NCBI RefSeq assembly: GCF_000255705.1
Contig: NZ_JH636440.1
Location: forward strand, 1,000,723 to 1,041,987
DNA: 41,265 nt
DNA from: Zavarzinella formosa DSM 19928
Lineage (GTDB): Bacteria > Planctomycetota > Planctomycetia > Gemmatales > Gemmataceae
Reading direction: 5' to 3'
In this document: positions 1 to 9,100 of the stretch, piece after piece
Numbering within the stretch: position 1 is the stretch's first letter
Layout of the letters: each line of letters starts with the position of its first letter
Program-made: the position numbers and the translations under genes
Notes under the pieces: generated by a model
What the model was told of the DNA's origin: nothing
The model's input: only the letters and a program-made list of their open reading frames with translations
The model's database searches: none

Positions 1-53
1 AAGTCCGCCGTGGCGGTGTCGGGTTTCGTCGTTGTCTTCTTGGACTTCGCCAT
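1..53 (-). CDS. 5' end of a gene leaving the window (partial)
   Basis: An ATG on the minus strand at 53-51 opens a frame that stays open to the left edge. The visible N-terminus begins MAKSKKTTTKPDTATAD and is lysine- and threonine-rich. A purine-rich stretch (cagagaaaca) just upstream could serve as a weak ribosome binding site. Only 17 codons are visible, so no function can be assigned. The following 168 bases, up to the gene at 222, would hold divergent promoters for both genes. Confidence 0.45.
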   Translation of the reverse strand, partial: MAKSKKTTTKPDTATAD

Positions 54-221
54 GATTTGTTTCTCTGTTTGGAGTTTCATGAACTCTTCTCAATGCGAAT
101 CGCGTGCCTAATTGCCGCTTCGGGTGATTCACGCGGGCCAACTTGATGGCGGCGAGTCAAATAGTTCAAGTTAACGGGTTTGTAAGATGAGCCGGAGCAA
201 AACTCCGAAGGGCTTTCCATC

Positions 222-995
222 ATGGACTTGTTTCCCGAATCGCTCTTTTTGCTGCCGATCGTTGTGATTGGGTATTATTTGGGCTTTCCCCTGCTCATTT
301 ATGCGAACCAGAAATTCCCCGCCCGTCCGAAGATGACGGAACTGGACATGGAGGGCCTCGACCCGGACCATGCGGAGTTTTTCATGAGGCAGACACGCGC
401 GGTCATCAAGCTGGGATTTGACGAGCCGACCCTTGTTCAAATGGACAACGCCGCCCCGCTGGTCAGCACGTATTTAATCATGCTGGTCAATCGCCCGACC
501 GGCGACAAGGCGATGGTGACCGTGATCGTGGGTCGCGGGGACACGCCCGAGCAAACCGCCTATCTGGAGTTCAGCACCCGCTTCGACAGCGGCGAGGTGT
601 TCGACACGCACAACTCCGCGACCCTCAGTGCGTTCCCGCCGGGGCCGCAGACGGTCCGCACGCAGGTTCCGATGGTGACCGATCCGAGGGAGCTTTTTGA
701 GCTACACACTTATGTCATGGGCAAACACCTCATTGCCTCCAAAAAATTCGTGTACGAGCCGGGGCAGGCGCTCGAATACCTGATCCGCTACGCCTTCATC
801 AAGACGTATGACATTCAAGTCAGCCGGGGCTGGTTGTGGCTCGACCCAAACACGGATGCCTACCGCCTGACGCTCAGGGGCGCCTTCCTGATTGTCTGGG
901 GACTCCAGCAACCGTTCAAAACCTTCCGAAAAATGATCCTGAACCGACGAGCCACGCGAACGCTCCAAGAGTTCCGGCAGGCCCGCGATGTTTAA
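222..995 (+). CDS. Hypothetical membrane protein with two hydrophobic segments
   Basis: This 257-residue protein starts at an ATG preceded by GAAGGG at good spacing. A hydrophobic helix lies at about residues 8-28 (LFLLPIVVIGYYLGFPLLIYA). A second, weaker one lies near residues 218-235, in a basic C-terminal region. The roughly 180 residues between them are soluble-looking and have no motif that I recognise. The topology suggests an inner-membrane protein with one folded domain between two anchors. It may be one of the conserved hypothetical proteins of planctomycetes, but that is a guess. Coding use matches the neighbours. The next gene on the same strand begins 150 bases downstream, so co-transcription is possible but not shown. 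Confidence 0.8.
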   Translation: MDLFPESLFLLPIVVIGYYLGFPLLIYANQKFPARPKMTELDMEGLDPDHAEFFMRQTRAVIKLGFDEPTLVQMDNAAPLVSTYLIMLVNRPTGDKAMVTVIVGRGDTPEQTAYLEFSTRFDSGEVFDTHNSATLSAFPPGPQTVRTQVPMVTDPRELFELHTYVMGKHLIASKKFVYEPGQALEYLIRYAFIKTYDIQVSRGWLWLDPNTDAYRLTLRGAFLIVWGLQQPFKTFRKMILNRRATRTLQEFRQARDV

Positions 996-1145
996 GAGCG
1001 AACCGGCGAATTCTGGTCGGATTACCCAAGATTTTCACCGGCCCGGCGAAGCCAATCTTTCATGAAGGGAGAAAACAAATCCGGGAATAAACGGGTAGTT
1101 TTCGCGTCATTCCCATAGAGACGCCCTGTGAGGAGGAACATCGCC

Positions 1146-1571
1146 ATGTACGGTTTTCTGGCTGATTTGATGGTAGCCATCCATGTGGGATACGTGGGCT
1201 ATGTCGTTCTCGGGCAGCTTGTGATCTGGCTGGGTTGGGCGCTCGGCTGGGGCGGGATTCGCAATGTGTGGTTTCGGCTTTCCCATCTGGCGGCCATTGG
1301 CTTTGTCGCCTTTGAGGAAGCCATCCAGATGCGCTGTCCGCTCACGGATTGGGAAGAACACTTCCGAGAACTGGCCGGCCAGCCGGTCTCGGGCGAAACA
1401 TTTGTCGGCCGATTGATGCACTCGCTGATCTTTGTTCAATTTGAGGAATCGTGGCCCTACACCGTCATTCATCTTGGCTTCGCGGCCTTGGTATTCGGCA
1501 CATTCATCCTGTGCCCGCCCCGGTTCCGGCGGTGTCCTTCGGCCAGCCAAGCTAGCCCCGCAGTCGGGTGA
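1146..1571 (+). CDS. DUF2784-family small membrane protein
   Basis: The ATG at 1146 follows an excellent ribosome binding site (GAGGAGG at about 1129-1135), which decides the start. The 141-residue product begins MYGFLADLMVAIHVGYVGYVV. It has hydrophobic helices at about 5-30 and 35-60 and another near the C-terminus (about 107-125). The pattern of an N-terminal ADLMVAIH helix, a helix pair and then MRCPLTDWEEHFRE matches DUF2784, whose members carry a conserved CPLT motif followed by Trp/Glu. The function of that family is unknown. The last 20 bases overlap the 3' end of the convergent patatin-like gene on the other strand. Confidence 0.8.
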   Translation: MYGFLADLMVAIHVGYVGYVVLGQLVIWLGWALGWGGIRNVWFRLSHLAAIGFVAFEEAIQMRCPLTDWEEHFRELAGQPVSGETFVGRLMHSLIFVQFEESWPYTVIHLGFAALVFGTFILCPPRFRRCPSASQASPAVG

Positions 1572-3516
1572 TGACTTTGCCAATCGGCGTCTCACCCTTC
1601 GCTTCCGCAAGGGCTTCCATTTCTTGCAGTGCCTCCGGCGGCACAAACCAAGCGGCCGGGGCTTCGACGGTGTTGGTGAATTCGACCATCTGAAAGTAAT
1701 CCGGCCCGGCGGCGTCCAGAAAGCCTCGGGCGATTCCAGCAAGCACAGGCGAAAAGTCTGGCGACATCGGCGAATCGCCAATCCGCACCAGCAGAATCTT
1801 CGGGGCCACTTGTTTCAACAAATCGGGATGCCTCAACGCTTCCTCCAGCCACGCAATGGCAAGAACCAAGCCGCCGTCATCGCGGGTTTCGTTCACCACC
1901 TTCCGGGTGGGAACCGTTGGCAGTTCCGCCGTCGGCGACAACACCGGCAACCCGCTCGCCATCCGGACGGCGGTGGCCAGCGGCAGCGTTCCCTGATTGC
2001 CGAACACGCGGAAGAGTTCCCATCCGATGGCCGACTGGCCCAGATAAGTCAGAGGCCCGAGGTCGCGGTTGGACATCAACACCCGTTGGCCGTCGTCCGT
2101 TCGCGGCGAGAACACCAGCGAGGGGCGCCAGCCATCCCGCTCCCCTTTTGAGAGAGAGCCGAAGGTTTGTTCCAGTTGCTCGTTGAGCAGAACTTTCCAG
2201 GCGTCTTCCAGCGCATCGCCACGATCCCGCGAGACCGACAACGGCAGCAGGCATCGAACGGCATCATCAAGCAAGCCCGCGCGAATCACCGGCGAAAAGG
2301 CATCTCCGGCCAGAAGGCGGGCGAGGTCTTTGGGGCAAAGGTGGCGGCCATGCAGCGAGAACTTGGCCACCCCACCCAACTGGCTCGGTTCCTGCAACGC
2401 GGCCACATGACAGGCCGCCCCGAGCATTGCCCCGCCGGACCCGGTGATGAGATGAACGCGATGCGTGAAGCCGGGAAACTCCCGGTTGAGCCGGTCCAGC
2501 GCCAGATTGACCCACACGGCGCCGGCCGATCCCGGCCCGGAGACGCAGAGCAACACCAACGGCCCATTCGCCGGGCGCGGGGCGTCGAACCACGGCATCG
2601 GCGCCAGTTCCGGCGGCAACGCGGGTCTCGGCGGATCGTTCAAATTCACCGGCTTGTCGTAAGCGTTGCCGAAGCCGCGCAACCGATGAGGCCGGACCCG
2701 TGTTCGCAAAAACACCAGCGCCAGCACCAGCATCGTGAGCGGCCAGAGCGAACCATGCCAGAAAGTGACGAAACCATAGGCATGGATGGCGAGAATCAGC
2801 CAAATGCTGACGACCATCGCCGGGGTGGCAAAAGTGTCTCGACGATCCGCCGAGCAGGCGATGCCGACCACAACCGCCAGCACGACATGGATGAACAGCA
2901 GAACGTGCAACCCGGCTTCGTTCGGCGAGGCATCCGCGAGATCGACCTTCCAGCCGAGCAATTGATAAAAGGTCGCCGGGTGATACCAGCGGATGAATTC
3001 AATCCCGGCGACGTACATGGCGACGCAACCCAACATCCCCGCGAGCATCGGCCCCGCCTTCGGGAACAGTCCAAGGCTTCGCCGCCGGTTCGCGGCCCCC
3101 AACCCGGCGTAAACGCCCAGCAGGAAGCTGCCGATCACAATGACACTCACCGTCGAGGCAAACAGATACCAATACAGCGGCCGGGTATGCAACGGGCCCA
3201 GATCGGTCCCGACGCGGAAACTGGCGGGCGGCCCGACCCACTCCCGCAGGGACTCCGGGCTTGTGCGCTGGCGAACAGCGTCATCCAGCATGAAGGCGAC
3301 GATGAGAAGCAACAACAACGGATGAGCCAGCGCCAGCCCGTTCCGCAATCGCCGCCGGGGATCGGGGTGCCACAGCAATTGCGGCACGCCGACTGATTTT
3401 CCCACCCGGCCGAACAGAGCCAGCAGGATCACGACCCCGACCAGGACGAGCGGGAAATGCCGCCACAGGCCGAAGAGAAATTGATGCCCGGCAAACTCGA
3501 TCAATTGTTGCAACAC
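1552..3516 (-). CDS. Membrane-anchored patatin-like protein
   Basis: This 654-residue protein has about seven hydrophobic segments in its first 270 residues, followed by a soluble C-terminal half of patatin-like type (roughly 310-654). Patatin lipid acyl hydrolases use a Ser-Asp dyad, with Ser in GxSxG and Asp in DG[GA]. A DGG motif is present at Asp547. The nucleophile region reads ITGSGGAMLGA with Ser360, so the strict GxSxG is not kept: the first position is Thr, or Ser has shifted by one. The likely role is a membrane-tethered phospholipase/acyl hydrolase or an inactive relative. The best start is GTG at 3516, since no ATG gives the first helix. The 3' end overlaps the convergent DUF2784 gene by 20 bases. 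Confidence 0.65.
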   Translation of the reverse strand: MLQQLIEFAGHQFLFGLWRHFPLVLVGVVILLALFGRVGKSVGVPQLLWHPDPRRRLRNGLALAHPLLLLLIVAFMLDDAVRQRTSPESLREWVGPPASFRVGTDLGPLHTRPLYWYLFASTVSVIVIGSFLLGVYAGLGAANRRRSLGLFPKAGPMLAGMLGCVAMYVAGIEFIRWYHPATFYQLLGWKVDLADASPNEAGLHVLLFIHVVLAVVVGIACSADRRDTFATPAMVVSIWLILAIHAYGFVTFWHGSLWPLTMLVLALVFLRTRVRPHRLRGFGNAYDKPVNLNDPPRPALPPELAPMPWFDAPRPANGPLVLLCVSGPGSAGAVWVNLALDRLNREFPGFTHRVHLITGSGGAMLGAACHVAALQEPSQLGGVAKFSLHGRHLCPKDLARLLAGDAFSPVIRAGLLDDAVRCLLPLSVSRDRGDALEDAWKVLLNEQLEQTFGSLSKGERDGWRPSLVFSPRTDDGQRVLMSNRDLGPLTYLGQSAIGWELFRVFGNQGTLPLATAVRMASGLPVLSPTAELPTVPTRKVVNETRDDGGLVLAIAWLEEALRHPDLLKQVAPKILLVRIGDSPMSPDFSPVLAGIARGFLDAAGPDYFQMVEFTNTVEAPAAWFVPPEALQEMEALAEAKGETPIGKVITRLRG

Positions 3517-3549
3517 GAGGAGGGGTTCCCGGAAGAAGAGAGGGGGTTA

Positions 3550-3755
3550 TTTATGCAAAATCAGTCAGCATCGTTTATCAATGATCCCAAGAGCCCGCTG
3601 CGTGAATCCTCAAGAGCCCCACTGCGTCAGCGGTGGGGGTTGTTTTTTAAATGTGACAGCTACCCCCACCGCTGACGCAGTGGGGCTCTTGAGGATTCAC
3701 GCAGTGGGGCTCTTGGGGATTTCGCACAACATGCCGGCTGGGTTTGCATTCATGC
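3550..3755 (-). repeat. REPIN-like element A, copy 1 (inverted orientation, doubled arms)
   Basis: The inner arms are 3610-3639 and 3663-3692, perfectly complementary over 30 bases, around a 23-base spacer (3640-3662). Each arm folds on its own (ccccactgc / gtca / gcggtgggg). Outside them is a second, imperfect pair of arms (about 3585-3609 and 3693-3717). The flanks match those of copies 2-4 only after reverse complementing, so the whole element lies on the minus strand. It occupies the gap between two minus-strand genes. Confidence 0.85.
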
Positions 3756-3760
3756 GAAAA

Positions 3761-4360
3761 TCACTTCCGGCCCTTGCCCTCGTAAACCGCCATTTCCGTG
3801 ATGATTTTGTCCATGTGGATGTCGTGCGGCGCCATCGGGATTTCCGGGAAAAGCTGGCACTCGAAGGCGAGGGCCACCAGCGGCGTGTCCGGCCGGGAGT
3901 GCTGGAGGAGCTTGTCGTAATAGCCCTTGCCGTGGCCCATGCGGGCGCCGTGGCGGTCGAAGGCCACGCCAGGGACCATCACGAGATCAAGGTCTTCCGG
4001 CTTGCATTGCTTCTCGGGGAGGCCGCGCAGTTCGGGCTTGGGTTCGAGAATCTTGTACATCCCGACCGCGAGCTCATCCATGTTTTCGAGATGGAAGAGT
4101 TCCAGTTCTCCCGCCTCGTTGCACCACGGAACGATGATCTTCTTGCCATACGCCAGCGCGTCCGGCAGAGATTGACGAGTACGAACCTCGGAGCGCACAT
4201 CGATGTAAAACATCACGGTCTTCGCCGCCGTGTAGGCGGGGAGGGCCATGAACTTCGCGCAGATGTTGGCGCTCAGTTCATCCTTGTTCGTCTGGGCGTT
4301 CCGGTTCGCGTGGGCCTGCTCCCGGAGTTTCTTCTTCAATTCGGCAATGTCTTCGGTCAT
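3761..4360 (-). CDS. 5-formyltetrahydrofolate cyclo-ligase
   Basis: This 199-residue protein has the usual length for the family. The enzyme converts 5-formyltetrahydrofolate and ATP to 5,10-methenyltetrahydrofolate in the cytoplasm, which returns a dead-end folate to one-carbon metabolism. Evidence is the N-terminal KKKLREQAHANRNA segment, the central VMFYIDVRSEVRT and IIVPWC strands, and the C-terminal signature GVAFDRHGARMGHGKGYYDKLL with its glycine-rich ATP/phosphate loop. The ATG at 4360 lies 17 bases after the stop of the upstream lipoprotein gene, so the two are probably co-transcribed. The shared operon suggests no obvious functional link. The family is also named fau, ygfA or MTHFS; no symbol is assigned here. 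Confidence 0.93.
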   Translation of the reverse strand: MTEDIAELKKKLREQAHANRNAQTNKDELSANICAKFMALPAYTAAKTVMFYIDVRSEVRTRQSLPDALAYGKKIIVPWCNEAGELELFHLENMDELAVGMYKILEPKPELRGLPEKQCKPEDLDLVMVPGVAFDRHGARMGHGKGYYDKLLQHSRPDTPLVALAFECQLFPEIPMAPHDIHMDKIITEMAVYEGKGRK

Positions 4361-4377
4361 CGGTCTTTTTCCGCTCG

Positions 4378-4779
4378 TTACTTGGACCGCATCTCAAACT
4401 TGAAATCGTTCGGACCCGAGGTCTTCACGTCGGCGGTCAACTCTGTCTTGGAGTTATATCGAGCGGGAATGTAATTCTCGACGGGAACCCCCATGCCCGT
4501 GTCCTTCCCCCCGACGACCGGCCGGGAGGCGGAGATTTCCACCTTGTAGGCGCCGGGGGAAACCTCCAGTTCAAACTTGCCCCCCTTGATGGTCGCCCCC
4601 TCCGGCCGACCCTCGGCACTGGTGGGCCGGAAGGTGATCGACCCCTCGGCCAGCGGCGATTCGTCAAAGGTGGCCGTGCCGGTGACCTTCATCATTTTCG
4701 GCCCGCTGCCGCCGCAACCGGCCAGCGCGGCCATCGACAGAAACAGAACCAACACACGGACTTTCAAAACGACATTCAT
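4378..4779 (-). CDS. Small lipoprotein with transthyretin/carboxypeptidase-regulatory-like fold
   Basis: This 133-residue protein starts with a typical signal sequence and lipobox (VLFLSMAALAGC, Cys at about residue 22), so it should be lipid-anchored and exported. The mature part reads VTGTATFDESPLAEGSITFRP and later GGKFELEVSPGAYKVEISASRP. This is the planctomycete pattern of a single beta-sandwich domain resembling the carboxypeptidase regulatory (CarboxypepD_reg) fold. No enzyme motif is present. Such proteins are abundant in planctomycetes, often near DUF1559 genes, and a DUF1559 gene lies just upstream here (5944-4991). The role is unknown and probably structural in the envelope. Confidence 0.85.
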   Translation of the reverse strand: MNVVLKVRVLVLFLSMAALAGCGGSGPKMMKVTGTATFDESPLAEGSITFRPTSAEGRPEGATIKGGKFELEVSPGAYKVEISASRPVVGGKDTGMGVPVENYIPARYNSKTELTADVKTSGPNDFKFEMRSK

Positions 4780-4806
4780 CGATTAACCTTGTGGGTGAGG
4801 AATCAT

Positions 4807-4976
4807 TGCATTCGGCAAATTCAACGGACATCTTGTGTGAGATGCTCAAGAGCCCCACTGCGTCAGCGGTGGGGGTGGCCGTCACACTCTGGAAGTTACC
4901 CCCACCGCTGACGCAGTGGGGCTCTTGACATTATTGGCACATGGATCGTTGGCACATGCTGCTTGATTTGGAAATA
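4807..4976 (+). repeat. REPIN-like element A, copy 2
   Basis: The arms are 4846-4875 and 4899-4928, a perfect 30-base inverted repeat around spacer 4876-4898 (tggccgtcacactctggaagtta, split here only by its length of 23). Left flank (gcaaattcaacggacatcttgtgtgag type) and right flank (ttggcacatgctgcttgatt type) match copies 3 and 4 in the same orientation. It fills the gap between the lipoprotein gene and the DUF1559 gene, both on the minus strand. Confidence 0.87.
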
Positions 4977-4990
4977 ACACACGGTCACCA

Positions 4991-5944
4991 TCAGTTCCCG
5001 GCCGGTTCGCCCCCGGCCCGTGTGCCGAGATTCAGCCAGGTGGCCGGGGTGATCGAGTTGGAGACGAATCGGCTGGAACCGTCCGCCTGTCCCACCAGCA
5101 CGCCGTTCGTGTGATAGCTGCGGGCCGACATCACCATGTTGTCCGAGGCTTGGTCGCACGGGGCCATCGTGATGCTCTGGCAGTACGAAAGCCGGTCATG
5201 CACGGTGGAATTCGGGGGGTTCAGGGTGCTGAAGATCACCGAACCGCAGTGGGCGTTGTTCCAATAGCGACCTCGGGTGTCGTGGCCGGTGATGTCCTTG
5301 GAGATGATAATTTCACCCGTCATGGCGGTGTTGCTGGTGCCGTCCGTGACATCGGCCATCCGGACGACGGAGGCGGCAAAAAACATCCCGTTCAGGTTCG
5401 TCCCGCCGGTCGGGGATGCGGTGGTGTTGATGGTCGTGGACCCGGAGCAACCGGCGTAGTTACCGTGCGCCCCTTGGTCGGGCGAAGAAGACCATGTTGT
5501 GTTTTTGGGGTTGGCCGGGTCGGACGGACACATCAAGGTGGAGATGGGAATCCGGTAGGCGTTGCCGGTGATGGAAGCGGTGCCGTACAGAACATTCATG
5601 GCCCCGCCGCCCTGCCGATAGGCTTCGAGGGCGTTCCAAGTGTTTGTCTGTTCCAGATACGGCAGGCACATCAGCATCCACGTCCGCCGGTCGGCCGTCG
5701 TGGAGTTGTCCGTCCCGAAGGGATTGCCCACGGTGCCGGGGGGAAAGGTCGAGTTTGTGTCGTGATAGTTGTGGACGGCCAGCCCGATTTGCTTGAGGTT
5801 GTTGGAACACTTCATCCGGTTGGCGGCCTCCCGGATCTTCTGCACGGCCGGGAGCAACAACCCGATCAGGATGGCGATGATGGCGATCACCACCAATAAC
5901 TCAATCAGCGTGAAACCCCGGTGCTTTTGTTGGATACGAATCAT
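4991..5944 (-). CDS. DUF1559 prepilin-like secreted protein
   Basis: This 317-residue protein begins with a type IV pilin-like N-terminus: a basic leader (MIRIQQKHRG) cut before F, then FTLIELLVVIAIIAILIGLL, and then the DUF1559 hallmark LLPAVQKIREAANRMKCSNNLKQIGLAVHNYHD. The C-terminal part carries GVLVGQADGSSRFVSNSI, the family's weakly conserved DGS motif. Planctomycetes encode large numbers of these proteins. They are expected to be processed by prepilin peptidase and to sit in the envelope, with unknown function. The ATG at 5944 has GGGAG about 11 bases upstream. Element A copy 2 lies immediately downstream. Confidence 0.93.
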   Translation of the reverse strand: MIRIQQKHRGFTLIELLVVIAIIAILIGLLLPAVQKIREAANRMKCSNNLKQIGLAVHNYHDTNSTFPPGTVGNPFGTDNSTTADRRTWMLMCLPYLEQTNTWNALEAYRQGGGAMNVLYGTASITGNAYRIPISTLMCPSDPANPKNTTWSSSPDQGAHGNYAGCSGSTTINTTASPTGGTNLNGMFFAASVVRMADVTDGTSNTAMTGEIIISKDITGHDTRGRYWNNAHCGSVIFSTLNPPNSTVHDRLSYCQSITMAPCDQASDNMVMSARSYHTNGVLVGQADGSSRFVSNSITPATWLNLGTRAGGEPAGN

Positions 5945-6094
5945 CGGCGATCATCTCCCGGACAAGGGAAGGCGTAAGAAAAATGGCGGGTGTTGACGGC
6001 GATGGACGAAACCACCGTTCAACAGTTGGATAGACCAGTCTTGTAACCGGAAAATTTGGCGAATGCCATTAGAAAATGATGAGGCGCGAACATT

Positions 6095-6131
6095 AATTCA
6101 AAGGAACGGGTGTCTCAATCACACCCGTTCC
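6095..6131 (-). terminator. Rho-independent-type terminator
   Basis: An 11-base-pair perfect stem (6103-6113 with 6121-6131) and a 7-base loop lie 12 bases beyond the stop of the 1135-residue gene. Read on the minus strand, the hairpin is followed by TTTGAATTAATG, a short T-rich tail. It is therefore a plausible intrinsic terminator for that gene. Confidence 0.7.
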
Positions 6132-6143
6132 CTCACGGCACGA

Positions 6144-9100
6144 TCACTTCAACGAACTGAGATACTCGATCACATCCAAAAACTCGCTCGGGGCCATCAC
6201 GGCGGCCTGGCCCTCGGGCATGCTGCTCTGCTTCAGGACGGTCTTCGTCTCGATGTCTTCGACCTTCACCGTCTTCTTGTCCTTGCCGTCGAACAGGACG
6301 ATTTCCTTCGGCGTCTCGCTCACCACAAGGCCGGTGATCGATTTGCCGTCGGCGGTTTGGATGCGGGTGGAAAGATACTTCTTGTCCACGTCCGCGTTCG
6401 GGTCGATGATCGATTCGACGATTTTGAAGCGGGTCAGCCGGGTGCCGACTTTGTCCATGTTCGGGCCGTAATCCTGGCCCTCGCCGTTGCCGAGGCGGTG
6501 GCAAGCGGTGCAGTTACGCACGAACACCGCCCGGCCGTTGCTCGGGTTACCCTTGAGGCCCGCCAAGGCGGTCATCGCTTTGTTGCGTTCCTCGGCCGGT
6601 TTGGGTTCTGTGCTGAGAAGCGTTTGCAGGAACGGCAAGGCGGCCCCGCCGGTCTTGTTCGAGGCGACGATGTCGCCGAGCATCTTGTGACCGACCGGGT
6701 TGTCCTTCTGAATCTTCCCGGTCAGATAGGTTTGCCGCCACGCCGGTTCGTTGGCCCCGAGGGCGGCGTCCACGGTGTACGTCAGCCAGTAGTCCATCGG
6801 TTTCTTGGCGACTTCCAGCACGGCATCCATTGCATCTGGCGTCGGATGAAAACTCAGCCCGCGGACGGCTTCTGTTTTGACGCGAAGATTAATACTCTTT
6901 GCCGCAGCCTTGAGCATCTCCAAAGAGCCGGGGATGCGGTCACGTTCCTCAGTCAGGATGCGCACGGCAGCAGCTTCCGATCGAGACAAATCAGCAAGCG
7001 ATGCGGTATACGATTTCCCCGGCTCCCGCACCGGCGGCAACACTTTCTTGAGCAAGTCCACATCGATGGCATGGTGACTCTGTTGAATCCACAACGCTTC
7101 ACACCGAAGGCGTGCGTAGAGAAGATCTCGATCAACATGGTCCGAGACCGTATTTACCGGATGTTGCTTCTCTTGCTCATCCAACTTTGCGAGCCATGTT
7201 TTGATCGCGGCCAGCACTTCTTCCACCGGCCGGTCTCGCAGTTCGCGGCGGGCACGATAGCGGGTTCGCCATTCGTATTCGCGGAATTGTTCCAAGATTT
7301 CGGGGATCGACTTTCCGAACTGCGTCACTGGCTTCACCAAGGGTTTGTCCTTGCCGACGAGACGATAGACCCGGCCGCGAACGTGGTCGCGGTTCGGGTC
7401 TCGCTGGCTGTATTGCATGTGGCCGATCAGGGCGTTGGCCCAGTCGCCGAACCACAGGGCGCCATCCGGCCCGATTTGCGGGTCGGCCGGGCGGAAGTGT
7501 TTGTCCGTCGAGCGGATCAGGTCATCCGGCGTCTTCGCATCTTTCTTGATGCGGTCCCCGTGGAACCCGGCGCCGTCGTCCTTGATTTTGAAGCGGGGTA
7601 GCCCGTTCATGTTGATGACGCAAGCGTAGGTGAACTGCTTTTGAACCTCATCCGGCAGATTGCGGCTCACCAGCCATTCGCAGCCGAGGGCCGGCCGCAT
7701 GCCTTCTTGATTGAAGACGAACTGCATCCCCTTGCGCCCGCCATATTGGGCGCCGGAAAGGGGCGTGTCCCAGGCATGGTTCGCGGTGGTGCCGTCGCCG
7801 ACGATGCCCTGGCCCCATTCGTCGAACACATAACACCACATGTTGTACATCCCCGGCAGGGTGAATTGCCGGACCTTCTCCGAACGCGGATCAATCACAT
7901 AAGCCCCGCCCGCCCCCTGGCTGCGGTGCGGCCCCCACGGGGTTTCGAGCGTGGTGCTGGTGGCGATCCCTTCGAGCAAATGCAACTGGCCGCCGTGGCC
8001 CCATTCCCAGCCCCCTCGGTGGTGGGTGTCGTCGGTGGCCCAGCCGTCGAAGAGGTAAGTCACTTCGTCGGCCTTGTCGTCGCCGTTGGTGTCCTTGAGG
8101 AACAGGATGCGCGGTTGATCCATCACCAAGACGCCGCCGTTCCAGAATTCAAAGCCGGTGGGGCAGTGCAGTTTGTCGTAGAAGACTGTGCATTTGTCGG
8201 CTTTGCCGTCGCCGTTGGTGTCTTCGAGGATCAGCAAACGGTCATTCGGTTTCGGGTCGCCCGGCTTCCATTGCGGGTAGTTCGGCATACAAGCCACCCA
8301 CAAGCGGCCCTTGTTGTCGAAGTTCATTTGCACGGGCTTGGCGAGTTCCGGGAACATCGTCTCATCCGCGAACAACTTGATTTCCATGCCCGGCGGGACA
8401 GTGCAACTCTTGATGAAGTCGTCCGGCGTCAGGTAGCGAAGTTCTTCGGCTTCGGAATACTTTTGGCCGGGAGCGCCGAACCGCGTTTGCGGCACGAAGA
8501 GATCGCCGGTCTTGCTGTCATCCGGCTTGTCGGCCACTTGTTTGCCACCGGCCATGTCCCAGATGTACTGGTCGCGGACGGCCGCCATTTTGCGGAGCTT
8601 CTGATATTCGAGCGGGAAGGTTTCCGTGTCGAAGGTGCGGCGGCCGCCGTAGACGTACCAGCCGTTGACCATCCGGTAATCTTGCTCATGCGTCCAGGCT
8701 TTGTCGTTGACGGCCGCCCGGAGTTTTTCAAAGGCGACGGTGTCCGTCACCGGCTTGGCGGCGCCGAAGAGGCCTTCGTCCAACAACTTGCCGAGTTCGC
8801 GGTCACCGGCTTCGTTCATGTGAACGCCGTTGATCGTGAACTGCATTCCCGGTGTCTTGGTGAACAGGGCCAGCGTCGGCGTGAACACGTCGAGGAAGGC
8901 AATGTCCCGCTTCTTGGCAACGGCGGCGACCGCCTCCGCATAGAGTTTGAGGTTGGTGTTTTCCTTCACGCCATCCGGAAGGAACTTGTCGCCGGTCGGC
9001 TCAAAGGCAATGGGGGACACCAGCACAAACCGGGGCTTGGACTTCGCGTCGTCCCGCGGATATTTGTTCGCCACTTCGTCCAGGTATCGCTCATAATCGG

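Noticed and set aside
2167-3396. A 409-residue plus-strand frame rich in Arg, Gln and Pro inside the patatin-like gene
   Set aside because: Composition is that of a shadow frame. The opposite frame has membrane helices and the DGG motif.
3550-3755. Element A as a coding leader for the neighbouring genes
   Set aside because: Open frames through it vary between copies and have no ribosome binding site.
4807-4976. Element A as an ordinary intrinsic terminator
   Set aside because: Hairpin potential is real, but conserved flanks, a conserved spacer, four copies and orientation independent of transcription point to a repeat family. No T-run follows the arms.
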